Positions 7,561-17,245 of a DNA stretch of 64,000 nucleotides are shown here, piece by piece (within the stretch, counting starts at the first letter, position 1; every line of letters begins with the position of its first letter). Source of the DNA: Streptomyces phaeolivaceus (lineage in GTDB: Bacteria; Actinomycetota; Actinomycetes; Streptomycetales; Streptomycetaceae); NCBI RefSeq assembly GCF_009184865.1, contig NZ_CP045096.1, positions 3,906,001 through 3,970,000 on the forward strand. Reading direction: 5' to 3'. A model generated the notes under the pieces. The model was not told where the DNA came from. It saw only the letters and a program-made list of their open reading frames with translations, and ran no database searches. The translations under genes and the position numbers were made by a program.

Positions 7561-7788
7561 TCGTTGTGGACGATCACGACGACGGACATGGCGGGTCGCC
7601 CGGACTCGGCGGACATGGCGGGTCGCTGATCCACGCCGGTATTCACCCCATCGGTTCCGTTCATCCCTGCTTCCGCCCTCTCTACGCGGTCGCGCGCCTT
7701 CGGGCCACCTGGGTAGATGTCAATGGGTGAGTGCGGGTTCCGCGCCCGCGATACGCTCCGCGGACAGGCTGAGCGGAGGGGGCGGTCG

Positions 7789-8805
7789 ATGCGCGGGGTG
7801 GTACCTGAGCCGCTGCGGAGGGACGATCCGCGCGAGATCGCCGGGTATCCGCTGTACGCCCGGATCGGCGAGGGCGGCATGGGGACCGTCTATCTCTCCC
7901 GCAGCCGGGGCGGCCAGCCGGTCGCGCTGAAGCTGGTCCGGCAGGAGTACGCCGACAGCCCCGCCTTCCGTGAGCGGTTCGCCCGCGAGGTGGCCGCCGG
8001 GCGCCGGGTCTCCGGCTACCACCTGGTGCCGATAGTCGACCACGACGCCGATGCCGGGCGCCCCTGGCTGGCCACGCACTACGTCCCGGGCATCCCCCTC
8101 GACCAGGCCCTGGAGACACACGGCCCGCTCCCCGTCCCGACCGTCCTGCAACTGCTGGCCTGCGCCGCGTACGCGCTGGACGCCGTGCACACCGCCGGGG
8201 TCATCCACCGCGACGTGAAGCCGGGCAACCTGCTGCTCGCCGCGGACGGGCCCTGGCTGCTCGACTTCGGCATCGCGCGGGCGGCGGGCGCGGCCACCCT
8301 CACCACCGCCGGACGCCTCATCGGCACCCCGCGCCACATGTCCCCCGAGCACGCCCTCGGCCGCCGGGTGACCTCCGCGTCCGACGTGTTCGCGCTGGGC
8401 CTGATCGCCGCGGTCGCCGCGACGGGACACCATCCGTACGGCCGGGGCAACCCGCTGGCCATCGCGACGCGGATCGCCGCCACGGACGTCGCGCCGCCCG
8501 CGCTGGACGGTATCGACCGCCCCCTCGTGGACGTGGTCCGCCGCTGCCTCACCGCCGACCCGGACTCCCGGCCCTCGGCCGCCGCCGTCGCCGAACACTG
8601 CGCGGGATCGGCCCGCCGGGACGTCCGCGACTTCACCGCGTGGCTGCCGGGGCCGGTCGCCACGTCGGTGACGCTCATCGAAACGGCCTTCCGCACGCTG
8701 TCCCTGACCGAGGCCCCCACGACGCGCCGCGCCCCGCTCCCGCCCACGGCCCCGATCACGGTCCGCGACGAGGAGTGGCGCCGCCGGGTCCGCCGAGACC
8801 CTTAG
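7789..8805 (+). CDS. Soluble Ser/Thr protein kinase (Hanks type)
   Basis: The 338-residue protein has the kinase motifs in order: G-E-G-G-M-G-T-V-Y (glycine loop), V-A-L-K-L-V (ATP lysine), V-I-H-R-D-V-K-P-G-N (catalytic loop), L-D-F-G-I-A-R (metal binding), G-T-P-R-H-M-S-P-E and D-V-F-A-L-G. Only about 60 Pro/Arg/Thr-rich residues follow the catalytic domain. There is no membrane segment or extracellular sensor, unlike PknB-type kinases, so it probably acts in the cytosol. ATG 7789 is chosen for the GCGGAGGGGG ribosome binding site; an in-frame ATG at 7717 is less likely. Substrates are unknown. Confidence 0.9.
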   Translation: MRGVVPEPLRRDDPREIAGYPLYARIGEGGMGTVYLSRSRGGQPVALKLVRQEYADSPAFRERFAREVAAGRRVSGYHLVPIVDHDADAGRPWLATHYVPGIPLDQALETHGPLPVPTVLQLLACAAYALDAVHTAGVIHRDVKPGNLLLAADGPWLLDFGIARAAGAATLTTAGRLIGTPRHMSPEHALGRRVTSASDVFALGLIAAVAATGHHPYGRGNPLAIATRIAATDVAPPALDGIDRPLVDVVRRCLTADPDSRPSAAAVAEHCAGSARRDVRDFTAWLPGPVATSVTLIETAFRTLSLTEAPTTRRAPLPPTAPITVRDEEWRRRVRRDP

Positions 8806-8837
8806 GGCTGCGCCCTGCTTTTTCGGCCCGAAGAGCA

Positions 8838-8892
8838 CGGGGCGCAGCCCCGGCTCTTCAGGGGCGCGGGGAACCGCGCGACCAGCCCCCAC
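8838..8892. repeat. Streptomyces-type interspersed palindromic repeat, copy A
   Basis: The core reads GGGGCGCAGCCCC, a short spacer, then GGGGCGCGGGG-AACCGCGCG and CAGCCCCCAC. Closely similar sequence occurs at 52262-52333 and on both sides of the insertion sequence (56821-56917 and 58431-58477). Copies sit in gene ends or gaps. The remainder of the 8806-9110 gap shows nothing else recognisable. Confidence 0.8.
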
Positions 8893-9110
8893 GCACCCGC
8901 ACCCACCCGGAACCACAACACCCACCCCAAGTGCCATAAGTGCCGTATAAGCTTCGGACCGCGCCAAGTGCCCACACCGGCACAGGAGTTCGGCACCGCA
9001 CCGGGGGAGGCTCCCATCAGCAGCAACACTGGCGACATCCTGAGCCCTCTGGGACCGCAGGACCCCAGAGAAGAAGACCTCCGAGTAGCCCGGCGCGCAC
9101 GCACACGAAA

Positions 9111-9140
9111 GGGGGCGCCCCGAAGCCATGGGGCGCCCCC
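9111..9140 (-). terminator. Hairpin terminator after gdh
   Basis: An 11-bp perfect stem (GGGGGCGCCCC / GGGGCGCCCCC) with a 9-base loop lies just after the stop of the minus-strand glutamate dehydrogenase gene. There is no long T-run, as is common in Streptomyces. Confidence 0.75.
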
Positions 9141-9152
9141 TCCGCCGTACCG

Positions 9153-12100
9153 CTACGCGTGCCCGCGCAGCAGCGTCCGCATCGTCCGCAGCGCCACCGA
9201 CAGGTTGGCGAGGTCGAACGCGTCGGAGCCCTGGATCTCCTCCAGGGTCGTCCGCGCCCGGCCGAGCAGCGCCGCGTTCTTCTGCTCCCACGCCTTGAAG
9301 CGCTGCTCGGGTGTGGAGGAGCCGTTGCCCGCCGACAGCACCTCGGCGGTGAGGGAGGCGTGGGCCGCGTACAGGTCCTCGCGGATCGCCGCGCGGGCCA
9401 TGGACTGCCAGCGGTCGGCGCGGGGCAGCTCGATGATGCGGTCCATGAGCTGGGTGATGCGCAGCCGGTCGGCGAGGTCGTAGTACACCTCGGCGACCTC
9501 CATCGGCGTACGGCCGACCCGGTCGCCGACCGCGACGATGTCGAGCGTGGGGAAGGCCGAGGAGAAGCCCGCGACCTTCGTGGCCAGCTCCTCCGGGACG
9601 CCCGCGCCGGTCAGCTCGTCGTGGATCTTCTGGTACCACTCCAGGTCCGCGCCGCGCAGCAGTTTGGGCAGCTCGCTCCAGACCAGGTGCACGCCCTCGG
9701 AGAAGAACGCGATGGTCTCGCTGAGCTGGAGCGGCTGCGGCCGCTTGTTGAGCAGCCAGCGCGTACCGCGCTCGACGAGCCGGCGGGAGTGCAGCCGGAT
9801 CCGGGTCTGGACGCCCGCGTCGACCGTGTTGTCGAGGCCCTCGACCGCGTCCCACACCGCGCCCGACCCGAAGATCGCGCGGGACGCGGTCTGCGCCCGG
9901 ACGATCTCCTCCAGACAGGCCCCGGTCTCCTCCCGCAGCCGGTGCAGGAAGCTCGTACCACCGGTGTTGACCGTGTCGTTGACCAGCAGCGTCGTCACGA
10001 TCTCGCGGCTCAGCGGGTGGCTGTCGACATGCTCGGCGAACTGCTCGCGCAGCTGCGTCGGGAAGTACGCGTGCAGCAGCTTGCGCAGGTAGGGGTCGTC
10101 CGGGAGGGAGGTGTGCAGCAGTTCCTCGGCGACGGTGATCTTCGTGTAGGCGAGGAGGACGGCCGTCTCGGGGCCGGTGAGTCCGCGATCGGTGTTGAGG
10201 CGCTCACGGATCTGCCGGTCGGTGGGCAGGAATTCGAGCGCCCGGTCGAGATGGCCCTCGCGCACCAGGTGGCGCATGAAGCGCTGCTGGGCGTGGAGCA
10301 TGTCCTTGGACTGGGCGAGGGCGTTGGCGATGGCCGTGTTCTGCGCGTAGTTGTTGCGCAGGACGAGAGCGCCGACCTCGTCGGTCATCTCGGCGAGCAG
10401 CTTGTTGCGCTGCTTGACCGTCATGTCGCCCTCGGTGACCAGGCCGTTGAGCAGGATCTTGATGTTCACCTCGTGGTCGGAGGTGTCCACGCCCGCGCTG
10501 TTGTCGATGGCGTCGGTGTTGACCCGTCCACCGATCTGCGCGAACTCGATCCGGCCCAGCTGGGTGAGGCCGAGGTTGCCGCCCTCGCCGACGACCCGGA
10601 CCCGCAGGTCCCCGCCGTCGACGCGGATGGAGTCGTTGGCCTTGTCGCCGACGTCCGCGTGCGACTCGGTCGACGCCTTGATGTACGTACCGATGCCGCC
10701 GTTCCACAGCAGGTCGACCGGTGCCTTGAGGATGGCCTTCATCAGGTCGGCCGGGGTCATCTTGGCGACCTTCTCCTCGATGCCGAGGACGTCGCGGATG
10801 TGGCCGTTGATCGGGATCGCCTTGGCGGTGCGCGGGAAGACGCCGCCGCCGGTGGAGATCAGATCGGTGTCGTAGTCGGCCCAGCTGGAGCGGGGCAGTT
10901 CGAAGACCCGGCGGCGCTCGGCGTACGAGGTGGCCGCGTCCGGGTGGGGATCGATGAAGATGTGCCGGTGGTCGAAGGCGGCGACGAGCCGGATGTGCTC
11001 GCTGAGCAGCATGCCGTTGCCGAACACGTCACCGGACATGTCACCGATGCCGACGACCGTGAAGTCCTCGCGCTGGGTGTCGACGCCCAGCTCCCGGAAG
11101 TGCCGCTTGACCGACTCCCAGGCACCGCGGGCGGTGATGCCCATGCCCTTGTGGTCGTAGCCGGCGCTGCCGCCGGAGGCGAAGGCGTCCCCGAGCCAGA
11201 AGTTGTAGTTCTCGGCGACCCCGTTGGCGATGTCGGAGAAGGTCGCGGTGCCCTTGTCGGCGGCGACGACGAGATAGGTGTCGTCCTCGTCGTGCCGGAC
11301 GACGTCGGACGGCGGTACGACCTCGCCCGCGACCATGTTGTCGGTGATGTCGAGCAGCGCGGAGATGAAGGTCTTGTAGCTGCGGATGCCCTCGGCGAGC
11401 CACGCGTCCCGGTCCACCGACGGGTCGGGCAGCTGCTTGGCGACGAAGCCGCCCTTGGCGCCGACGGGCACGATGACGGTGTTCTTGACCATCTGCGCCT
11501 TGACCAGGCCCAGGATCTCCGTCCGGAAGTCCTCCCGCCGGTCCGACCAGCGCAGGCCCCCTCGGGCGACCTTCCCGAACCGCAGATGCACACCCTCGAC
11601 CCGGGGTGAGTACACCCAGATCTCGAACGCCGGTCGCGGCGCCGGGAGATCGGGGATGGCCTGCGGGTCGAACTTCATGGAGACGTAGTCGTGCGGCTTG
11701 CCACCGGCCGCCTCCTGGAAGAAGTTCGTCCGCAGCGTCGCCTTGATGACGGTGAGGAAGGACCGCAGGATCCGGTCCTCGTCGAGGCTCGCCACCTGGT
11801 CGAGCGCCGCGTCGACCTCTTCGAGGAGCGCGTCGACGATCTCCCGGCCCGCCCGCTGCCGGTCCGGCGACATCCGCGCCTCGAACAGCGACACGAGCAA
11901 CCGGGTGGTGTGGACGTTGTTGCGGAGGGTGTCCTCCATGTAGTCCTGGCTGAAGGTGGATCCGGCCTGCCGCAGGTACTTGGCGTACGCGCGCAGCACC
12001 ATGGCCTGCCGCCAGTTGAGCCCGGCGCTCAGCACGAGCGCGTTGAACCCGTCGTTCTCGGCCTGCCCGGTCCAGGTCGCCGAGAAGGCCTCCTGCACCC

Positions 12101-14126
12101 GCTCCCGGGCGTCGTCCCCGGCGTAGTCCACGCTCCCGGACTGCGGCCTCGGCATCCGCAGCCCGAAGTCGTAGATCCACGCGGTCGTCCGGTCCGCGCA
12201 GCGCAGCTCGTACGGCCGCTCGTCGATGACCTCGACGCCGATGCGGTTGAGGACGGGCAGCACCGCGGAGAGCGAGACGGAGCCGCCCTTGCGGTAGATC
12301 TTGAAGCGGCGCTCGTCGGGCGCGGCGCTAACCGGCTCGTACAGGCTCAGCTCGAAGTCCTCGTCCTGTTCGAGCGCTTCGAGGCGGACGAGGTCGGCGA
12401 CGGCCGTGCGCGGGTTGTGGTCGGCCTTGTACCCCTCGGGGATCGCGTTGCCGTACTTGCGCAGCAGCTCGGCGGCGCGCTCCTCGCCGACCTCGGCGTT
12501 GAGCGCCTCGGCGAACCCGTCCGACCAGGACCGGGCGGCCTCGACGAGCTTGGCCTCCAGGCGGTCCTTGTCGGCGTCGCTGAGGTGCTGGAGTTCGGTG
12601 CCCGGCTCGACGCGGACCACGAAGTGCAGCCGGGAGAGAATCGATTCGGTGTTCCAGGCGGTGAAGTCGACGCTGATACCGCCCAGTTCCTCCTTCAGGA
12701 TGTCGATGATCCTGAGGCGTACGCCGGTGGTGTAGCGGTCGCGCGGGAGGTAGACCAGCGCGGAGTAGTAGCGCCCGTACTCGTCCTGGCGGAGGTAGAG
12801 CCGCAGCCGGCGGCGCTCCTGGAGGTAGAGCACGGAGGTGACGATGGACCGCAGTTCGTCGGCGGACGTCTGGAACAGTTCGTCGCGCGGGTAGGTCTCC
12901 AGGATCTGGAGCAGATCGCGCCCGTCGTGGCTGTTGGGCGAGAACCCGGCGCCCCGCAGGACGTCCTCGACCTTGCGGCGGACGACGGGCACCCGGCGCA
13001 CGGACTCGGTGTAGGCGGCCGAGGAGAACAACCCTAGAAAGCGCCGCTCACCGATGACATTGCCCTTGGCGTCGAACTTCTTCACGCCCACGTAGTCGAG
13101 GTAGGACGGCCGGTGGACGGTGGCCCGGCTGTTGGCCTTCGTCAGGACGAGGAGCTTGTGCTCCCGGGCCTTGGCGCGGGCGTCGGCGGGCAGCCGTTCG
13201 AAGGAGGAGCTGACGGGGTGCTGGTCGGGTCCGGAGTGGTGCGGGTCGGACCGCAGGATGCCGAGGCCGGTACCGGCGACGGCGGACAGCGAGTCGTCCT
13301 CGCGCAGCTCGTACTCCCGGTACCCCAGGAAGGTGAAGTGGTCGTCGGCGAGCCAGCGCAGCAGCTCGCGGGCCTCCTCCACCTCCTGTTCACGCAGGTC
13401 GTCGGCGGTGTGCTCGGCGGGCAGGCCGTCGGCGATACGGACCGCCGCCTCCCGCATCTTCTCCCAGTCCTCGACGGCCTCGCGGACGTCGGACAGGACG
13501 CGCAGCAGATCGTTGTTGATCTGCTTGAGGTCCGCCCGGTCGGTCTCGCGGTCGATCTCGACGTGGATCCAGGACTCGATGTGCGCGTCGTGCGGCAGCG
13601 TCTCGCCATTGGCCACGGCGGCGGAGGCCGCGGCGACGGCGGCGGTGTCGGTGATCAGTTCGACGAGTCTGCCGGTGACATCGCGCCGTACGACGACCTG
13701 CGGATGGATGACGACATGGATCCCGCGCCCCTGCCGTGACAGCTCATTGGTCACGGAGTCGACGAGGAAGGGCATGTCGTCGGTGACGACCTCGACGACG
13801 GAGTGGCTGCACGTCCAGCCGTTCTCCTCGACGGTCGGGGTGTGCACCCGTACGTTGGCCGTGCCCTGGGGGCGATTCTCGGCCAGTCGGTAGTGGGAGT
13901 GGGCGGCTCCGAAGACGTCGACCGGGTCACGGCCGCTCAGGTCCTCCGGGGCGGTGTGCAGGTAGTAGCGCTGGAGGAACGCGAGCACGGTGTCGTGGTC
14001 CGGGATGTCGGACGTGCTCTCGCTCGTCGTCCCAGTCGGTAGATACCCCCCGACCGGGCTGTTCTCAGCTACCCGGGCGGCCCGTTCGAGCAGCTCGGCC
14101 TTGGCTTCGTCCAGCTTGGTCTGCAT
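9153..14126 (-). CDS. gdh: NAD-specific glutamate dehydrogenase, large 180-kDa type
   Basis: The 1657-residue protein belongs to the Bac_GDH class first studied in Streptomyces clavuligerus. It oxidises glutamate to 2-oxoglutarate and ammonia with NAD. N-terminal regulatory regions (ACT-like) precede a central catalytic domain with K-G-G-F-V-A-K-Q (catalytic-lysine region), S-G-G-S-A-G-Y-D-H-K-G-M-G-I-T-A-R-G-A-W and V-G-I-G-D-M-S-G-D-V-F-G-N-G-M (nucleotide-binding turn). A long helical C-terminal domain follows. Full length for the family, with no frame disruption. The start ATG 14126 gives the typical M-Q-T-K-L-D-E-A-K opening. It is transcribed alone, with a terminator after it. Confidence 0.95.
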   Translation of the reverse strand: MQTKLDEAKAELLERAARVAENSPVGGYLPTGTTSESTSDIPDHDTVLAFLQRYYLHTAPEDLSGRDPVDVFGAAHSHYRLAENRPQGTANVRVHTPTVEENGWTCSHSVVEVVTDDMPFLVDSVTNELSRQGRGIHVVIHPQVVVRRDVTGRLVELITDTAAVAAASAAVANGETLPHDAHIESWIHVEIDRETDRADLKQINNDLLRVLSDVREAVEDWEKMREAAVRIADGLPAEHTADDLREQEVEEARELLRWLADDHFTFLGYREYELREDDSLSAVAGTGLGILRSDPHHSGPDQHPVSSSFERLPADARAKAREHKLLVLTKANSRATVHRPSYLDYVGVKKFDAKGNVIGERRFLGLFSSAAYTESVRRVPVVRRKVEDVLRGAGFSPNSHDGRDLLQILETYPRDELFQTSADELRSIVTSVLYLQERRRLRLYLRQDEYGRYYSALVYLPRDRYTTGVRLRIIDILKEELGGISVDFTAWNTESILSRLHFVVRVEPGTELQHLSDADKDRLEAKLVEAARSWSDGFAEALNAEVGEERAAELLRKYGNAIPEGYKADHNPRTAVADLVRLEALEQDEDFELSLYEPVSAAPDERRFKIYRKGGSVSLSAVLPVLNRIGVEVIDERPYELRCADRTTAWIYDFGLRMPRPQSGSVDYAGDDARERVQEAFSATWTGQAENDGFNALVLSAGLNWRQAMVLRAYAKYLRQAGSTFSQDYMEDTLRNNVHTTRLLVSLFEARMSPDRQRAGREIVDALLEEVDAALDQVASLDEDRILRSFLTVIKATLRTNFFQEAAGGKPHDYVSMKFDPQAIPDLPAPRPAFEIWVYSPRVEGVHLRFGKVARGGLRWSDRREDFRTEILGLVKAQMVKNTVIVPVGAKGGFVAKQLPDPSVDRDAWLAEGIRSYKTFISALLDITDNMVAGEVVPPSDVVRHDEDDTYLVVAADKGTATFSDIANGVAENYNFWLGDAFASGGSAGYDHKGMGITARGAWESVKRHFRELGVDTQREDFTVVGIGDMSGDVFGNGMLLSEHIRLVAAFDHRHIFIDPHPDAATSYAERRRVFELPRSSWADYDTDLISTGGGVFPRTAKAIPINGHIRDVLGIEEKVAKMTPADLMKAILKAPVDLLWNGGIGTYIKASTESHADVGDKANDSIRVDGGDLRVRVVGEGGNLGLTQLGRIEFAQIGGRVNTDAIDNSAGVDTSDHEVNIKILLNGLVTEGDMTVKQRNKLLAEMTDEVGALVLRNNYAQNTAIANALAQSKDMLHAQQRFMRHLVREGHLDRALEFLPTDRQIRERLNTDRGLTGPETAVLLAYTKITVAEELLHTSLPDDPYLRKLLHAYFPTQLREQFAEHVDSHPLSREIVTTLLVNDTVNTGGTSFLHRLREETGACLEEIVRAQTASRAIFGSGAVWDAVEGLDNTVDAGVQTRIRLHSRRLVERGTRWLLNKRPQPLQLSETIAFFSEGVHLVWSELPKLLRGADLEWYQKIHDELTGAGVPEELATKVAGFSSAFPTLDIVAVGDRVGRTPMEVAEVYYDLADRLRITQLMDRIIELPRADRWQSMARAAIREDLYAAHASLTAEVLSAGNGSSTPEQRFKAWEQKNAALLGRARTTLEEIQGSDAFDLANLSVALRTMRTLLRGHA

Positions 14127-14661
14127 TGTCCTCTGGCTCCTGTCGCGCGCCGTTGCGTGACGCAGAAGGAAGTACGAACTCGTCCCCTCCGACGCGCCAC
14201 CACGACACGGGGTGTCCGGTCTGATTCGACGCTATGCCGCAGGGTGAGATGAGCGGGGGGTAATCAGCCATTCTCGATACCCGACAAGGGTGTGACGCTG
14301 CTCTCGGCGGCGTCCGACCAGTGGGCGCACCCGGCGTCCCGGGAGCCCTGGTGGCTCCCTCCCGCCCGCGAGGACCAGCGACCGCCGCCCGGACACGGAT
14401 GTCGTCCGTGTCCACCGGGCGCAGGGCAGGGACGAACGCGTCCCCGCGAGCTATCGCGCTGATCACGCCACAAGGCTATCCCTCCGGACGGGGGGCACGT
14501 CATGAGCCGTATGTGTACAAAACACGGGCCCGAACTTTGACGTTCCACACAGTGCCCCTCGCGCACTTTTGAGCTTACCTCCGCGCAACCGAGCCTATAC
14601 GCGCCACCGGGGAAGCCATAGCCTGACGAGGAGAGCCCTGCGGTATCGAGGGGAGCCCACC
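14127..14661. other. 535-bp gap between divergent gdh and DJ-1 genes
   Basis: I see no convincing gene here. A minus-strand frame from 14466 has moderate third-position GC for about 50 codons but loses coding character and has no known motif. The AT-richer part at 14500-14580 (around TTTGACG at 14536-14542) probably holds promoters, but no confident -35/-10 pair could be assigned. Confidence 0.4.
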
Positions 14662-15481
14662 ATGACGGCCAAGATCCGGATCGTGACCGGCGACGCGGCG
14701 GAGTCACTGGAGGTCCTGTACCCCTACCAACGCCTCCGCGAGGAGGGGTACGAGGTCCATGTCGCCGCTCCCAGGGTCTGTCGTTCGGATCATGCCGGCT
14801 TCGGGTCACGGTGCCTGGTGACCGCCGGTGAGCGGGGCGTGGTGCGTGCGGCCGCAAGGCGGAGGAGGGCGTCGACGCGATGGGGGTACCTCCCGCTCGA
14901 ACGAAGTCGAGAGTGGGGGAGTCGGCGAGTGACGACAACGCGGCTGGGGGTCCCCCACGCCCTTGAGGCAGTGAGGGAGTGCGTGCCACGCCCCGCGGCC
15001 CAGGCGTGATCCGAACGACAGGCCCTAGCCGCGAACAGCTTCGCTTCGTGGTCCACGACTTCGAACCGGGCTACGACACCCACACCGAGAAGCCCGGTTA
15101 CAGCTGGCCCGCCGACCTGGCCTTCTCCGAGGTCGACCCCGGTCAGTACGTCGCCGTCGTCGTCCCCGGCGGCCGGGCCCCGGAGTATCTGCGCAACGAC
15201 CCCGAGCTGCGCAAGATCCTGAAGTCCTTCTTCGACACCGACAAACCGGTGGCCCAGATCTGCCACGGCCGCTGCTCACGGCGGCCGTGGACGCGCTGCA
15301 CGGCCGCCGCGTCACCGCCCACCCCGCGCTCGAACTCGACAAGCAGGCCGCCGGCGCGACCTTCCAGGACGCCGAGGCCGTCGTCGACGGCACCCTCGTC
15401 TCCGCCCGCGCCTGGCCGGACCACTCCGGCTGGATGCGGGAGTTCCTCACGGTGCTGCGGGCGAAGGCGCCGGTGACGTGA
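14662..15481 (+). pseudogene. DJ-1/PfpI family gene, disrupted by an insertion and a frameshift
   Basis: ATG 14662 has a GGGGAG ribosome binding site and starts M-T-A-K-I-R-I-V-T-G-D-A-A-E-S-L-E-V-L-Y-P. The frame is then broken by a 252-bp insert (14775-15026). It resumes with F-V-V-H-D-F-E-P-G-Y and reaches the nucleophile elbow A-Q-I-C-H-G. There a one-base deletion near 15268 shifts the rest (A-L-H-G-R-R-V-T-A-H-P-A-L-E-L-D ... P-D-H-S-G-W-M) into another frame, ending at 15481. Joined pieces give about 188 residues, normal for this glutamine-amidotransferase-like family. The catalytic cysteine is still encoded, but no intact product can be made without corrections. Confidence 0.88.
14775..15026. 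mobile_element. MITE-like 252-bp non-coding insertion
   Basis: The element lies inside the DJ-1 gene and has near-perfect terminal inverted repeats. The left end reads GGTCTGTCGTTCGGATCATG and the right end, reversed, reads GGCCTGTCGTTCGGATCACG, extending about 24 bp. AG at 14773-14774 and AG at 15027-15028 may be a 2-bp target duplication. Removing 252 bases plus one AG restores the family-like reading A-A-P-S-R-E-Q-L. No transposase is encoded. The end sequence resembles those of Streptomyces IS5- or IS630-type elements, but the parent is not in this window. Confidence 0.85.
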
Positions 15482-15524
15482 GAGGGGCGAAGGGTAAGGG
15501 GGGGCCGGGGTGGTGGGCCGGGGG

Positions 15525-16193
15525 TTACGCGGCGAGCCGCTCGGCCTCCTCGACGGCCTCCTCCAGGGTGTCCACGACGGGCACCCCGACCCCCTCCAGG
15601 CTGGCCCTGCTGTGGGAGCCCCCGGTGTAGAGCACGGCCTGCGCGCCGACATGCCGGGCGGCGACGGCGTCATCGGCGGCGTCCCCGATCACCACGGTCC
15701 GTCTCGGCTCCACGCCCACGAGCCGGCGCAGATGCCGCACCATGTGCTCGGTCTTGCTGCCGCCGGAGGGGCCGGTGCGCCCGTCGACCCGCACGAAATG
15801 CGGCTCGATCCCGAACCCGCGCACCAGCGGCACCAGTTCCTCGTGCACATACATGCTGAGAATCGACTGACTGCGCCCGGCGGAGAGCCACTCGGTGAGC
15901 AGCCCCGGCACCCCCTCGGTCAGCCCGCACCCGATCCGGTGCTCCGCGTAGTACCGGTGAAAGACCACATCCATGGCCTCCCACTCCTCGTCCGTGGGCA
16001 GCCGCCCGATCAGCCGCTCGTAGAACTTCGGCACCGGCACGCAGTACAGCTCCCGGTACCGCTCCAGCGTGATCGGCTCGATCCCCAGCTCCGCGAACGC
16101 GGCGTTCGTCGCCCCGATGATCGCCTCGTTGTCATGGAACAGCGTCCCGTTCCAGTCCCAGACGATATGCGCCCCGACTCCGTTCATCCCCAT
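15525..16193 (-). CDS. HAD-family hydrolase (phosphatase)
   Basis: The 222-residue protein has motif I D-W-N-G-T-L near residue 13, motif II in I-L-S-M-Y, motif III lysine in G-S-K-T-E-H-M and motif IV V-I-G-D-A-A-D-D-A. A helical cap lies between motifs I and II, as in phosphoglycolate-phosphatase-like HADs. The nucleophile aspartate and acid/base position are intact apart from D-W-N in place of the usual D-x-D, where the second acid is Asn. D-W-N is seen in a subset of actinobacterial HADs. Substrate unknown. A start at the second Met (16187) is possible. Confidence 0.85.
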   Translation of the reverse strand: MGMNGVGAHIVWDWNGTLFHDNEAIIGATNAAFAELGIEPITLERYRELYCVPVPKFYERLIGRLPTDEEWEAMDVVFHRYYAEHRIGCGLTEGVPGLLTEWLSAGRSQSILSMYVHEELVPLVRGFGIEPHFVRVDGRTGPSGGSKTEHMVRHLRRLVGVEPRRTVVIGDAADDAVAARHVGAQAVLYTGGSHSRASLEGVGVPVVDTLEEAVEEAERLAA

Positions 16194-16367
16194 ACCCAGA
16201 ACGTACCCCGCACCACCGACAACGCATTCCCCCGGCCTACCCGCCTACCCGCCTACTCAGCTGCGGGCAATCGTGCCGCTAAGGGCGGCACGGGTGGGCG
16301 CGGCGGCACCCCGCAAGCGCCGGTGAGCGAAACCCCGCCCCAGCTCAGCCCCGGCCGAGGGCACCGC

Positions 16368-16883
16368 TCAGCCCCCCAACCCCACAAGGTTCGGAATCTC
16401 CTGCGTCGCGTACCAGAGCAGCTCATGATCATCCGCCCCGTCCACGATGAACTGCGCGTCGTCGTCCCCCTGATCCGCCGCCCCCAACGCGTCCGCCGCC
16501 TCCCCCACCTCCCCCTCCGCCTCCAGGGAGTCGACATGCACGGCCGCGGCCTTCCCCAACGACACCGGCCCGGCCACCCGCACCTCCCCGAGCGCCACCG
16601 GATCGAGCCCCCGATCGGGATCGGCCACCGCGTCCCGGTCCGCCACATCCACGGCCACGACAACCCTCCGCCGAGCCGCCCCCGGATCCACGGCCACCAA
16701 CCGCAACGACGCGAGCGCCGCCCGGTTCAACGCCGCGTACTCCAACTCCTCGATGTCGTCGGACAGATACCACTCCCGCAGAGCCGGCGTGACGGCGTAC
16801 GCGACGAACGCCCCCTCCCCCAGCTCACCCGTCTTGTACGCCTCGGCGAGCCCGGGAAGGGTCAGGGGGACGTAGACGCGCAT
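16368..16883 (-). CDS. DUF6912 conserved hypothetical protein
   Basis: This 171-residue protein starts M-R-V-Y-V-P-L-T-L-P-G-L and ends with E-L-L-W-Y-A-T-Q-E-I-P-N-L. Both are characteristic of a conserved actinobacterial family I know as DUF6912. There is no signal peptide or membrane segment, and it is rich in Ala, Asp and Val. No function is known. It is on the same strand as the HAD gene, 174 bp apart. Confidence 0.8.
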   Translation of the reverse strand: MRVYVPLTLPGLAEAYKTGELGEGAFVAYAVTPALREWYLSDDIEELEYAALNRAALASLRLVAVDPGAARRRVVVAVDVADRDAVADPDRGLDPVALGEVRVAGPVSLGKAAAVHVDSLEAEGEVGEAADALGAADQGDDDAQFIVDGADDHELLWYATQEIPNLVGLGG

Positions 16884-17245
16884 CGCAGTCCGCTTTCGTA
16901 GTCGTGGTCTCGGAGCGCCCCGGAGCGTTTCGACGGTTCGTCCGGCGTTCTTCCAGCCCGTTCCCGCGAAGCCCCCGGAGGGCCTTCAGGATACGTGCGG
17001 GCGTCCCCTTTCGAGCCCCCGCCCAGCCCTCCGCACGCGTCCACCCCGGGCCCGCCGTCTCACCCGGCACACCCCCGCCCCGCCGGGCCCGGCACCCCTC
17101 CCCGTCACCCTGATAGGTGAACCTCCCCCGCCCCCCGTCGGCCCCCCGCGCTCCCTTGCGACGCCCCCCGCCGGTCTCGTACAAGATCCCCAACACCAAG
17201 TTACCCACTGGTACTCGCAGCCTCACCGACGAACGGGGATCTCCG
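16884..17245. other. 362-bp gap, probable promoter region
   Basis: This gap separates the divergent DUF6912 and Rv3235-like genes. It is extremely C-rich on the plus strand. Apart from GTTACCC-ACTGGTAC at about 17201-17215, which might belong to a promoter or operator, I see nothing. Confidence 0.3.

Noticed and set aside
8940..11609. An 889-codon plus-strand open frame opposite gdh
   Set aside because: No family features; it is an antisense shadow of the glutamate dehydrogenase.
14264..14989. Minus-strand gene between gdh and the DJ-1 gene
   Set aside because: The long frame crosses into the MITE-like element and the DJ-1 coding strand; no homology or ribosome binding site.
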